Shown here: in pieces, positions 1 to 8,935 of the stretch
How positions within the stretch are numbered: position 1 is the stretch's first letter
How the letters are laid out: each line of letters begins with the position of its first letter
Assembly (NCBI GenBank): GCA_034044135.1
Contig: CP139021.1
Location: forward strand, 5,781,635 to 5,845,634
DNA length: 64,000 nucleotides
Direction: 5' to 3'
From: Flammeovirgaceae bacterium SG7u.111
GTDB lineage: Bacteria > Bacteroidota > Bacteroidia > Cytophagales > Flammeovirgaceae
The notes under the pieces: generated by a model
Seen by the model: the letters and a program-made list of their open reading frames with translations, nothing else
The model's database searches: none
What the model was told of the DNA's origin: nothing
Made by a program: the position numbers and the translations under genes

Positions 1-1
1 A

Positions 2-1633
2 ATAGTGGAAAAAGTGCGGGTAAACCCAGGCAACTATGCCGATAAAAAGAAATTCCAAGTAATAGAATACGACGATGCTTCGTACCAGACCGAGATTGAT
101 CGGATCAGGGAAAAATTCACCCCACTGGTAAACATTTGCAAGGAACATGGAACAGCGATGCGGATTGGCACCAACCACGGCTCTCTTTCCGATCGAATTT
201 TGAGCCGCTATGGCGATACGCCCATCGGAATGGTGGAATCTGCCTTGGAATTCCTCCGCATTTGCGAAGACTTGAACTACCACGACATCGTACTTTCCAT
301 GAAAGCCAGCAACACACAGGTGATGGTACAGGCTTACAGGCTTTTGGTACAAAAGATGGACGAAGAAGGATTGAAGCCTTATCCGCTCCACTTGGGTGTA
401 ACCGAAGCTGGCGATGGCGAAGATGGTAGAATAAAATCTGCGGTGGGCATAGGCACATTGCTGGAAGACGGCCTGGGCGACACCGTTCGCGTTTCCCTTA
501 CTGAAGAACCAGAATTTGAAGCGCCCGTAGCCGCTGCGCTTATCAACCGCTACACCCAAAGAGCCGAGCTTTCCAAACCAATTCCAAGCTTAGAAGACAG
601 CCCTAAAAACCCTTTTTCTTATGCTAAAAGAGAAAGTGCAGAAGTACTTTCGGTAGGCGGGGGAAATGTGCCCAGAGTTATAGCCGACTGGAGCAAGGTT
701 AGCGAAACGGAAATGAAAGACCTGAAAAACGTAGGTCACCATTACCTGTCCGAACTGGATAAATGGGCAATGGGCGAGCAAGGTGGTGATTTTATCTATA
801 CAGGAAAAACACCGTTGCCTTTTATGCCACCTAACGGTCTCAAGCAAATTATTGATCATGCTGGCTGGCTGGAGTTGGATGACAAAGACAATAGTTTTCC
901 ATTACTAAGCAAGGAAGAATTAATCAACGAAGCGCCTCTACACCATCAGCTGAACTTTATCACTTTGAGCCTTTCAGATTTTGATCCGAAGCTTACGCAG
1001 TTACTTGAATGGCGAGATAATTTGGTGATTTTGCTTTCTACCGAAAACGAACATGCCATGCCTGAGCTGCGCAAGGTATTTTTCGATTTGATGGATAAGA
1101 AACTAAAAACTCCAGTAATTGCCCAACGAGATTTTGTTCCGATGAGTGATGATAAATTGCAGCTTTTTGCCGCTACGGATGTAGGTGGATTGCTCATAGA
1201 TGGTTTTGGCGATGGAATCATGCTCGGTACTTCCAAGCTTGAAACTTTAGCCAAAGAAGAGCTCCTTAAAAAAATCACTTCGCTCAATAGTCTTTCCTTT
1301 GGCATTTTGCAGGCTGCCCGTACCCGCATGACCAAAACGGAATATATTTCCTGCCCTTCTTGTGGAAGAACCCTGTTCGACCTGCAAGAAACCACAGCAA
1401 TGATCCGCAAGCGTACCGACCACCTCAAAGGGGTAAAAATTGGGATAATGGGCTGCATAGTGAACGGACCTGGGGAAATGGCCGATGCCGATTATGGCTA
1501 CGTAGGCTCTGGAAAGGGAAAAATCACCCTCTACAAAGGTCAGGAAGTGGTGAAGCGTTCTGTCCCTTCGGAAAATGCCGTGGACGAACTTATCAACATC
1601 ATAGCCGAAGGCGGCGATTGGGTGGAACCGTAG
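2..1633 (+). CDS. ispG: 4-hydroxy-3-methylbut-2-enyl diphosphate synthase, 5'-truncated by window edge
   Basis: Converts methylerythritol cyclodiphosphate to HMBPP in the non-mevalonate isoprenoid pathway, in the cytoplasm, using a [4Fe-4S] cluster. The frame is open to the first base and begins in the conserved VRVNPGN stretch, so the N-terminal part of the TIM barrel lies upstream. The C-terminal cluster domain is complete: CPSCGRT supplies two cysteines, and GCIVNGPGEMADADYG supplies the third cysteine plus the conserved glutamate. About 540 residues are visible, much longer than the E. coli enzyme (about 370), because of the extra central domain (here roughly residues 195-430) found in Bacteroidota and plant enzymes. 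Identification is secure; only the start is missing. Confidence 0.96.
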   Translation: MVEKVRVNPGNYADKKKFQVIEYDDASYQTEIDRIREKFTPLVNICKEHGTAMRIGTNHGSLSDRILSRYGDTPIGMVESALEFLRICEDLNYHDIVLSMKASNTQVMVQAYRLLVQKMDEEGLKPYPLHLGVTEAGDGEDGRIKSAVGIGTLLEDGLGDTVRVSLTEEPEFEAPVAAALINRYTQRAELSKPIPSLEDSPKNPFSYAKRESAEVLSVGGGNVPRVIADWSKVSETEMKDLKNVGHHYLSELDKWAMGEQGGDFIYTGKTPLPFMPPNGLKQIIDHAGWLELDDKDNSFPLLSKEELINEAPLHHQLNFITLSLSDFDPKLTQLLEWRDNLVILLSTENEHAMPELRKVFFDLMDKKLKTPVIAQRDFVPMSDDKLQLFAATDVGGLLIDGFGDGIMLGTSKLETLAKEELLKKITSLNSLSFGILQAARTRMTKTEYISCPSCGRTLFDLQETTAMIRKRTDHLKGVKIGIMGCIVNGPGEMADADYGYVGSGKGKITLYKGQEVVKRSVPSENAVDELINIIAEGGDWVEP

Positions 1634-1782
1634 TTTAGAGGTCAGGTGTTGTGTTAGAAACGTAAACTTTCTCAGGTTATATCAAAAGAAAGATTATACC
1701 TTTTCTTTTTCCACAAAAAATGCCCATCTCCAATGGAAACAGGCAAATTACTTTTATCAAATTTAAGTCAAGTGCTCATCAA

Positions 1783-2160
1783 TTAATGGCTCTTGGCAAA
1801 CTTCCTATTATGGTTGATGTGCTTAGGAAAAGTAGATTCTCCTTTTTCTCTCATCACTAAGCTACCAGCTTCACTCGGCATGTGAGTAGCCTTATGAAGT
1901 TTATGGTTGTTTTTCTTAAAATCATTTGACCTAGGCGCTACGGAAATAGTTTCTTTCTGAACAACTATAGGGGCTACTGCACCTTTTAATTTATGGTTAT
2001 AAGCCAAGTAGCTTCCACTTTTTTTGCTTTTGGTCACAGCCTGTCCTTTTTTAGGTTTTTCCCCTTTATTATCCTTTCCTTTTTCTGGTTCAGTTCCGTT
2101 AGCCAAAGCTAGGCTAGCTCCTAAAAAAGTAATAGCAATAATCATTATTAACTTTTTCAT
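1783..2160 (-). CDS. Small secreted Lys/His-rich protein, unknown function
   Basis: A 125-residue protein with a clear Sec signal peptide (MKKLIMIIAITFLGASLALA). An upstream in-frame ATG would add 18 polar residues before the signal peptide, so the start at 2160 is preferred. The mature part is strongly basic: a Lys/Gly-rich stretch (GKDNKGEKPKKG) is followed by three NH-centred motifs (YNHKLKG, NNHKLHK, INHNRKF). No cysteines and no recognised domain. It stands alone between convergent ispG and the S9 peptidase gene transcribed the same way. Function unknown; export is inferred from the signal peptide only. Confidence 0.6.
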   Translation of the reverse strand: MKKLIMIIAITFLGASLALANGTEPEKGKDNKGEKPKKGQAVTKSKKSGSYLAYNHKLKGAVAPIVVQKETISVAPRSNDFKKNNHKLHKATHMPSEAGSLVMREKGESTFPKHINHNRKFAKSH

Positions 2161-2411
2161 AATTATGTGTTGGTTTAGGTGAACTGTGACCTCAGTGCTT
2201 GTTTTCCAAGCCAAATATCAATATTATTTCGAGATCACTATTTATTACTTTTTGATTGATGATATAAAAATATTGCTTTCTATTTATATATAAGGAAATG
2301 AACAAAGGTTTGTTACGTCCCTAGGTTAAAATCAGGGTTTATACGTATAGTCACCCTACTGGTTTTATGGCTATTTTTTGAGGTTTTTCGGTATTATATG
2401 ATTTTTCTCAT

Positions 2412-2443
2412 AAAAAAAGGGGCGAATCAACGCCCCTTTTTTT
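2412..2443 (-). terminator. Bidirectional intrinsic terminator
   Basis: GGGGCG-aatcaa-CGCCCC hairpin flanked by seven A on the left and seven T on the right, so it can work on either strand. It lies just past the stop codon of the S9 peptidase gene (minus strand). Confidence 0.85.
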
Positions 2444-2461
2444 ATTTTATTTAAAATTGTA

Positions 2462-5290
2462 CTATTCTTCGTTTTTACCTACTGGCTCATACCCGCTTTT
2501 TATGCCTTTATGGATAGCAGGTACTCCGCTGCCCATCCATTGGGGAATGGGTTCACCCTTTAGGTAATGATCAAAGAATTGCCCCATCCTTATGGCAAAG
2601 TCTTTTTGGTTTTGCCACTTGAGTGGCCAGTGGGGTTCGCCGTTATAGTTGAGCATCCATGCGGGCTTTCCCAATCGCCTCATCCCTACAAACAATTCAA
2701 TCCCTTGGTACCACGGCACGTGTCCGTCGGCATCGTTATGCATGATAAGAAGTGGAGTATTTACCTTGTCGAGGGTGAAGATGGGAGAGTTTTCCAAATA
2801 CCTGAGCGGATACTCCCAAATAGTACCACCTATTCGGCTCTGGGTGTTTTCATATTGAAACATGCGGCTCAGTCCTGTCCACCATCTAATTCCGCCGTAG
2901 GCGCTGATCATATTTGGAACGGGTGCGCCTGATTCGGCAGCTTTGAAAAGGTCGGTTCGGGTAACGAGATAAGCGACTTGGTAACCGCCCCAGCTATGGC
3001 CCTGCACCCCTATATTATCCTTGTCTATGTAGCCTTGGCTTATCAAGTTGGTAACGCCCGGCATCACCGCATTGAAACAGCTTTGCCCAGGGTAGCCTAC
3101 TTTATAAGGAATATCTGGCACAAAAATCACGTAACCATTACTCACATAATAGGGGTAATTGATAGTGGAGCGATGTGGTTCCGGAATACGGTGACGATGC
3201 AGGTTATGAGAATTCCTTTCGTAGAAATTGACCAACAACGGATACTTTTTATTCGGATCAAAACCTTCGGGTTTGTAGAGCAATCCTTCAAGAGGAATAC
3301 CGTCGAGGGAAACCCAAGTGACTACCTCGGCTGTACCCCACTGGTAATCGGCTTGCTGTGGGTTGGCTTTGCTCACTTCTTTTACATTTTCAAACGAAAG
3401 GTCGGAAAGCTGCACATCAGGAAATTTCACATAGCTTTCCATAGTAAAAAGCAACTCATCACTGTTTTTAGCTTTTATAGGGTTGGAAAGCGCATGCTCG
3501 GTTTCATAAAGCTTCGTAAGCGTGATTTTCTTCTTATAATCGAGTTGGTAAAAACCTTCGGCTCTGCTTTTTGCCTGAGTGCCATGCAATAAGATCGGCT
3601 TTTTAGAATCAATGTATTTTATCTCATCGTCAAAATGGATATAACGGTAAGAAGTATTTGTTTCCCTGCCGTTTTGGGTAATCCGCTCTGCCTTCCCCTC
3701 TACACTTGGGTCAAACGCCCAAATATCGTAGCGGTCATAAATCAAGAATTTTTCATCGCCTTTTGTCCAACCCGCACTTCCATAAGAAGAAGGATAGTCA
3801 GGGTAATCGTGGAACTCGCTATAAAATTGGTTATCGATGCTTCCGCTAAGGTTGGAAAGTTGCTTTTTTGTGATATCGTAGGTGAACCAAGCCGTATCGG
3901 TTGCCGAATACCAGTAGAAAAAGCGTCCTTCTGGGGAAATACGCGGGTTGCCTTTCACCTTGGCCGCAACTTTGGTTTTTCCCCCCGACCTCACATCTAC
4001 CAAATAAATATCATTGTAAGGAGGATAACCGTCCCAAGAAAGGGCTTGTCCATAAGGCAAATTCGAATAGCCCAAAGCTACATCGGCATTTCCCTCGGCA
4101 GCAAGGATAATTTCGGGAACTTCTGGCGAGCCGAGTAACGAAGCTACCTCATCACCAAGATCATACATTGCCAAATATGCCCGCTTCTTTTCCATTTCCG
4201 CCTCAATATTTTGCTGCGTTTGCAAGTAAGTATCCTTGTAGCCCCAAACTTCTACATTCACAATTTCCTCCTCTAGCAATAAGGTATCTTGCAAAACAGG
4301 TTCTGGAGAAAAACCAAAATACAGTTTGAAACCATCTCTGGAAAAATGCGGTGCATAATATTGGTTCACCACCCACCCATCAAGCGCAACGTTTGAAGAT
4401 TCATCAATAAGCTTTTGGGCAGAGTCAAGGCTGTTAGTCCAGTAGTACAAACCAAATTTCCTGATCTGTGCCTCAGTCGTGTCCGTATCGGCAAGGAAGC
4501 TGAGCTGTGAGCCCGTTTCGTCCCACGTGAGGTGGCTAAATGTAGCCTCGCCCCGCATCATCGGTTGCAAAGCTTTGTTAGAAATATCATACAGGTAGAC
4601 TCCTTTTTGGAAAAGGCTGTCGTCGCCAGTAGAGTGGAACATCAAGCCTGTCCCCGTTTTGGAAAGGGAGTATTCGGTCACGTACATAAAGGTGTCTTGC
4701 CTGCCTGTTTCCAGTTCGCGCAAAATGAGCTTCGTACCGTTTTCTTCCGACTCTTGCTTTGGCTCGGGCATATTGGCAATGGCAACGCTGTCGCCAGCAA
4801 CTAGTGAAGTATCTTTTTCGACCTTCTGCTCTTTAAGCAAATAGGCAAGCCAACCGCCTGCTTTCTCGGGCAACTGAAAAGAGGCAACTTCGGCAATTCT
4901 GACCGTGTCGGGCTTGGAAAGACCAACAATCAAAAGAGAGTCAGTAGGCAAATCGCTGTCCTCTACTTTGCGACGGCGCATTTCGGCAAGGCTGTCCAAG
5001 TGGGGCTTTAAGGTAGCCACTACGTATTTTTCATCGTAACTAAAAGCTGCTCCGCTGGCTCTCTCAAAACTAAATTCAGAGGTAGATTTCGAGTTTTTAA
5101 TTTTCAAAGTTTCGTCTCCGTGCTGAGGCCGCAAAGAGTAAAGCAACCAATTCCCCTCGGTGGAAATACTTTTGTTACCAACTCGCTTCCAGTCATCGTA
5201 CACCTCGTGGGTCAGTACTTTTTTTGCCTCTTGGGCAAATGTGCTGCTGCTTGCAACCAATAGGATTGCCGCTATCAAGATTTTTTTCAT
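2462..5290 (-). CDS. Secreted S9-family (prolyl oligopeptidase) peptidase
   Basis: A 942-residue exported serine peptidase or acyl-aminoacyl peptidase of the prolyl oligopeptidase family. A signal peptide (MKKILIAAILLVASSSTFAQ) precedes a long beta-propeller-like region and a C-terminal alpha/beta hydrolase domain. The nucleophile is Ser766 in GHSWGG; the likely triad partners are Asp855 in HNDADG and His887 in GEPHWP. This domain order and length fit the large periplasmic dipeptidyl/acylaminoacyl peptidases common in Bacteroidota, which trim peptides for uptake. The gene appears monocistronic, with a TAnnTTTG box upstream and a strong terminator downstream. Exact substrate specificity cannot be read from the sequence. 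Confidence 0.9.
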   Translation of the reverse strand: MKKILIAAILLVASSSTFAQEAKKVLTHEVYDDWKRVGNKSISTEGNWLLYSLRPQHGDETLKIKNSKSTSEFSFERASGAAFSYDEKYVVATLKPHLDSLAEMRRRKVEDSDLPTDSLLIVGLSKPDTVRIAEVASFQLPEKAGGWLAYLLKEQKVEKDTSLVAGDSVAIANMPEPKQESEENGTKLILRELETGRQDTFMYVTEYSLSKTGTGLMFHSTGDDSLFQKGVYLYDISNKALQPMMRGEATFSHLTWDETGSQLSFLADTDTTEAQIRKFGLYYWTNSLDSAQKLIDESSNVALDGWVVNQYYAPHFSRDGFKLYFGFSPEPVLQDTLLLEEEIVNVEVWGYKDTYLQTQQNIEAEMEKKRAYLAMYDLGDEVASLLGSPEVPEIILAAEGNADVALGYSNLPYGQALSWDGYPPYNDIYLVDVRSGGKTKVAAKVKGNPRISPEGRFFYWYSATDTAWFTYDITKKQLSNLSGSIDNQFYSEFHDYPDYPSSYGSAGWTKGDEKFLIYDRYDIWAFDPSVEGKAERITQNGRETNTSYRYIHFDDEIKYIDSKKPILLHGTQAKSRAEGFYQLDYKKKITLTKLYETEHALSNPIKAKNSDELLFTMESYVKFPDVQLSDLSFENVKEVSKANPQQADYQWGTAEVVTWVSLDGIPLEGLLYKPEGFDPNKKYPLLVNFYERNSHNLHRHRIPEPHRSTINYPYYVSNGYVIFVPDIPYKVGYPGQSCFNAVMPGVTNLISQGYIDKDNIGVQGHSWGGYQVAYLVTRTDLFKAAESGAPVPNMISAYGGIRWWTGLSRMFQYENTQSRIGGTIWEYPLRYLENSPIFTLDKVNTPLLIMHNDADGHVPWYQGIELFVGMRRLGKPAWMLNYNGEPHWPLKWQNQKDFAIRMGQFFDHYLKGEPIPQWMGSGVPAIHKGIKSGYEPVGKNEE

Positions 5291-5326
5291 CGTAGCTATT
5301 TTTGTGGTTCGATATTGTCAATAAAA

Positions 5327-5334
5327 CAAATATA
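5327..5334 (-). promoter_or_regulatory. Putative -7 box of the S9 peptidase gene
   Basis: Read on the minus strand this is TATATTTG, matching the Bacteroidota -7 consensus TAnnTTTG, about 37 bases before the ATG. No convincing -33 TTTG lies at the usual spacing, so this is tentative. Confidence 0.4.
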
Positions 5335-5442
5335 AAGGGAATGGTTACAAAACAGGTTTATATTTCGATCAGATTAGTTTTTAATAAAAGCCCTTGTTCA
5401 GATTCATTGAATAACCCGAAGCTTTAGCATTATAGATATTAC

Positions 5443-5451
5443 TTAAACCTT
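5443..5451. repeat. Left 9-bp target-site duplication of the IS4-family element
   Basis: TTAAACCTT occurs here and again at 6774-6782, exactly flanking the two ends of the IS. This direct duplication defines the insertion boundaries. Confidence 0.85.
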
Positions 5452-6773
5452 CACTAGTGTCCCATTAAAATTGGGACGTTATCAATAATTAAACAAATTT
5501 GGCTCATTCAGCCTAAAACGTTCTTTGTCATTTTGAAATTTAGTTCTCTGGAAGAGGTCTCGAAGATGAGTTTTATCGGTCAATGATATACTCAATATCT
5601 GTAAGACCTCATATGTGCTTCTGTCAAGTTTCATGTCTTTCTGGACAATTGCCACCAAACAGTAGGTGCATATAGCAACATAGATCTGTATACGGACCGC
5701 ATTTTCAGTAGTACCCCAGAATTTTTTGATTTTCAGATGTTGCTTTAACCATTTGAAGAACAACTCGACTTGCCAGCGATTTTTATAAAGCTGGGCAACT
5801 TGCAAAGCAGAAATGTGCATTGCATTGGTCAAGAATAGAAGCTGGCGCTTTTGTTCTTCATCCCAATATCTGACGAGCCGAAGATGTCCTGGATAATATT
5901 GTTTTGGATAAAAACCAGTCAATTCAATTGTAACATCAGAAAGTACGTTCTTGGGCAACCTCCGTTTCCATTTGATTGTCTTGCATTGGAGGTTCTTTTT
6001 TGCCCTGACAACGAAGAAAGCCCCTATCTGATGAATCTTATACAACATCTTGAAGTGGTTATATGCACGGTCAAATATGTAATAAGATCCTGGTTCATAA
6101 GGAATCTCTTTCATCGCCGTAGAATCGTGTACAGAAGCTTCTGTAATATGAAAGAATGCGGGGATCTGCGTCTCTACATCATATAAATGTATGCACTTTG
6201 ATTCCGCCTTTTTTCTTACGGAACTTCGCCCACCAGAATACAGAAAGGCACAAGTCAATCGTAGTAGAGTCAAAAGCGTAGACATTGCCGTCAAGCTTGA
6301 AGATGTCAGAAACCCGTTTCTGACGGGCTTCATCAACCAGATAGTAAGCATACTCTTCAAAGATGCGATGGTCCCTGTCCTGGTTGGCCCTAGACAAGGA
6401 TGACCTAGAAACATTCTTGCCCAAACCCAAATGATAAGATTTGGAATGATGGGCATCAAGTGCGACAATCAGATCTCTCAGGCTTTCACGATTGGATAAT
6501 TGCCCAAACATCAGGGCAAGCAGCTGGTTCCAACAAGTGAAATGCTTCACGTATTTGTTTCCGTCATACTTACGAACGATGTAGTTAAACTTATTCCTAT
6601 CCAGAAACGATGCTAACTGAGCGAAAACGTATTTATCCTTATGCATTTGCTATTCTCTTTAGGAATGAATGGCGAAAATGCAAATTGAAATCCGTTTAAT
6701 CGAAAAACACCTACAACTAACTAAATTTCAAATATTTAAAAGAGTCTTATTGGATTTTAATGGGACAGCAATG
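5452..6773 (-). mobile_element. IS4-family insertion sequence, 1322 bp
   Basis: The ends carry inverted repeats with a shared TGTCCCATTAAAAT core at 5458-5471 and, in reverse complement, 6754-6767. Each end has six further bases outward, CACTAG and CATTGC in matching orientation, that agree partially. Immediately outside both ends is the 9-bp duplication TTAAACCTT. The only gene is a minus-strand DDE transposase broken by a frameshift. At the left end GTCCCA-N7-TGGGAC (5459-5477) forms a hairpin just after the transposase stop and may act as a terminator. It inserted between the S9 peptidase gene and the ZU5-like protein gene without disrupting either. Confidence 0.9.
5482..6646 (-). pseudogene. 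Frameshifted IS4-family transposase (DUF4372 plus DDE domain)
   Basis: Two overlapping frames together give a complete transposase. The N-terminal piece (start 6646) carries the DUF4372-type region and the first catalytic Asp in AFDSTTIDL, and ends in GGIKVHTFI-stop. The C-terminal piece resumes at LYDVETQIPAFFHIT, with the second Asp in IFDRAYNHF and the Glu in YKNRWQVELFFKWLKQ. Homologues run directly from KVHT into LYDV, so one extra base (a T in the coding sense near 6184-6188) explains the break. The shift needed is +1, unlike the usual -1 programmed shift of IS elements, so a decayed gene or an assembly error is more likely. Confidence 0.85.
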
Positions 6774-6782
6774 TTAAACCTT
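6774..6782. repeat. Right 9-bp target-site duplication of the IS4-family element
   Basis: Second copy of TTAAACCTT, directly abutting the right IS end. Confidence 0.85.
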
Positions 6783-6874
6783 ATCAAATTAAGCTTCTGT
6801 TTTTGCCAGATTTTTGCTCTAAGTAACGTTGTTAAGAACGGCATAGATAGACTATTTTTTAACCAGCATACAAC

Positions 6875-8296
6875 ATGAAACAACTGATTTTTATAATATC
6901 CTCTTTCTTAGTAACCAACTTCACGTTTGCCCAAGAAGAAGAGCCAAAATACCACGGTCTAGTTATAGGCGAGGCTTTAGTTGAAGGTGATACAAAATTC
7001 GAGCACCTATTGGACGGGTTAAAAAAAGAAGCCCAATCTTTTTCCATTGACAGCAATGCAGATACGGTACTGGAATTGACATCGGGTACTAAAATCACAA
7101 TTCCAAGTGGGGCATTTACTAATTCTAGTGGGACTACCATCAATGGTGAAGTAGCTGTTTCATTCAATGAGTTTATCAGTATTTCTGATATGATTTTGGA
7201 AGGATTATCTACTGTAGATACCGAAGGACGATTACTAGAAAGTGGTGGGATGTTCAACTTGAACGCAACTGATAAAAAAGGCAATGAACTAGCAATTGAC
7301 GAGGCTAAGTCACTTCAGATAGAGTTAGTGACAGATGCCAAGCCCAAGCCTTTCAAGTTGTATAAAAGTAAAATAGGTAACAGATGGAAACTCCAAAATG
7401 AGGGGCGATTGTACCTCATCCCACTTGTGTTTTTTATATCTCCTAATAAAATAGAAAATGGACTACGGCTTGTCAATGGATCCAAATCTGTTAAATACGA
7501 TATTCTATTTGGAGGCTCTATGGTCGAGTATTACTACCATCCTTATAAATTAGGTTATCCATTTTCCGATAATTTCCCTTTTTCCTTGAAAAATGAGGAT
7601 GTCAACTTTTTAGATTTTGTTTTTCCTAAGCTAGTGGATAAAAACAAAATCGTAAAAATCATTTCCAACAAAGGAAAAGAAATTACAGCCTTAAAAGTAC
7701 GCCTTAAAGAGTATAAAACTGATGGGAGTCTAGATTCTGTAAAAATCGATATTCTGAGTAAAAACAACCAATTTAATACAGATATTCTTGAAGAGAAATT
7801 GACATCTGTAGTCAACTTAGCTATCCCTTTCCCAAATCTTTACAACCCATCAGAAAACTTGGTAATCAGAGTAGTGACATACAAAACACCAATACTGCCT
7901 TCAATTGGTTTGTTGAATGGTATTAATGTCTATACAGCTAATATTATTTCTATGGGATTTAAAAACCTAGATCAATTAATAGATGAACAATCGCCTAGGG
8001 TAAGTATAAAAATCAAAAGCGATGTGATACCTGTTGGTCGTTGCTATATCACTTTTAAAAACAGAAAAGTGGTAGCATATGAAACTTTTCAATACAAGAA
8101 TGAAACGACTTTCGAACAGATTGTAAAAGATGAGCCATGTAAAATAATAGCTTTTGGCATGAAAGAAGGAAAGGTGGTATTTGCTGAAAAAGATTTTGTG
8201 GCAACTGGAGAAGAAACTGTTTCGCTTGAGTTTGAAGAGCTGAATTCCAATGAAGATTTGAAAGCCAGAATTCAACGTATTTTTGCTGAGGATTAA
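6875..8296 (+). CDS. Exported protein with ZU5-like N-terminal domain, unknown function
   Basis: A 473-residue protein with a signal peptide ending in TFAQ (residues 1-20). Residues about 60-140 (KITIPSGAF, INGEVAVSFNEF, LESGGMFNLNA) match the pattern of the ZU5-like domains seen in many exported Bacteroidota proteins: a beta sandwich that begins IxIPxGAF and ends with an SGGMF turn. The remainder (about 150-473) is beta-rich with no recognised catalytic motif. It stands alone downstream of the IS and upstream of a repeat-rich spacer. Function is unknown; a periplasmic or surface location is inferred. Confidence 0.7.
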   Translation: MKQLIFIISSFLVTNFTFAQEEEPKYHGLVIGEALVEGDTKFEHLLDGLKKEAQSFSIDSNADTVLELTSGTKITIPSGAFTNSSGTTINGEVAVSFNEFISISDMILEGLSTVDTEGRLLESGGMFNLNATDKKGNELAIDEAKSLQIELVTDAKPKPFKLYKSKIGNRWKLQNEGRLYLIPLVFFISPNKIENGLRLVNGSKSVKYDILFGGSMVEYYYHPYKLGYPFSDNFPFSLKNEDVNFLDFVFPKLVDKNKIVKIISNKGKEITALKVRLKEYKTDGSLDSVKIDILSKNNQFNTDILEEKLTSVVNLAIPFPNLYNPSENLVIRVVTYKTPILPSIGLLNGINVYTANIISMGFKNLDQLIDEQSPRVSIKIKSDVIPVGRCYITFKNRKVVAYETFQYKNETTFEQIVKDEPCKIIAFGMKEGKVVFAEKDFVATGEETVSLEFEELNSNEDLKARIQRIFAED

Positions 8297-8354
8297 CGGG
8301 TTCAACCCCTATTCGGGTTCATTGAACTAACACGAGGCTTATAGGTGAAATTTA

Positions 8355-8470
8355 TGCAACCCCTCACGGGGTTGTATTGAATTATGGCAACTCCTTCTAC
8401 AATTGTGTAACCTCTACGAGGTTGAGGTTTGCACAAATATTCTACCCCGTGAGGGGTTGCACAATTGTAG
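8355..8470. repeat. Nested palindromic repeat cluster
   Basis: Non-coding DNA with several hairpins. TGCAACCCCTCACGGGGT (8355-8372) is perfectly inverted at 8444-8461, and CTACAATTGTG (8397-8407) is inverted at 8460-8470. Between them AACCTCtacGAGGTT (8409-8423) forms another hairpin, and a related AACCCC-tatt-CGGGTT stretch lies just upstream near 8304. They resemble dispersed palindromic repeats of Bacteroidota genomes. The whole 8297-8935 gap holds no credible gene. Confidence 0.7.
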
Positions 8471-8750
8471 CAATCCATCTTACCCCCAAAACAACGCCGT
8501 AGAGCCTGTCACGCATTTCGGAGGATGTGCACAAAATGTTTGCAGTCGTTTTTATAAACCCATGCAATCAACTCCCCTCCCAAATAAAAATCAAAAAAAG
8601 GGTGCTTTTTTAGCTTTAATAATGCAAATTGGCCGAAAGATTTTCGCCTTTGTTTTTTATTCCAAACTGATTCAAATTCAACTGCCACCCAAGCTTTTAG
8701 ATCTTGGGAAAAATATGTTCATCATCCTTGGCAACGACTGGATTATATTT

Positions 8751-8864
8751 AGAGCATGTTTAAAATTTAGGTTTTCCGAGTGTCGGTCCAAAACCGAAAA
8801 TGCTCAGATTGAGATTCTCGATATGTGCATTTGCAGCGAAATAGATAAAATTCAAACATGCTCT
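8751..8864. repeat. MITE-like element, about 114 bp
   Basis: Imperfect terminal inverted repeats: AGAGCATGTTTAAAATTT at the left and its near reverse complement (AAATTCAAACATGCTCT, 8848-8864) at the right, with no internal gene. The size and termini fit a miniature inverted-repeat element or an internally deleted IS. No clear target duplication was found. Confidence 0.5.
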
Positions 8865-8901
8865 TATTGAATATCAAATACTTGTAACCATAGGCAACAA
8901 T

Positions 8902-8909
8902 TATTTTTG
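8902..8909 (+). promoter_or_regulatory. Putative -7 box of the maltose phosphorylase gene
   Basis: TATTTTTG matches TAnnTTTG and lies 26 bases before the ATG. The -33 element is weak, so this is tentative. Confidence 0.35.
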
Positions 8910-8935
8910 AGGTAATTCTTAAATTCTCAAACATT

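Noticed and set aside
3635-4138. Long open frame opposite the S9 peptidase gene
   Set aside because: Antisense shadow of a well-supported gene with no independent motifs. Other long antisense frames (for example opposite ispG and the sulfatase gene) were dropped for the same reason.
6209-6214. A6 run (minus strand) as a programmed -1 frameshift site of the transposase
   Set aside because: The second frame is +1 relative to the first, and conserved residues GIKVHT in the first frame lie downstream of the run, so slippage there would not give the right product.
8403-8870. Open frame of 155 codons in the repeat-rich spacer
   Set aside because: It runs through the palindromic repeats and the MITE-like element, shows no protein-like composition and no signal or domain, so it is a chance frame.
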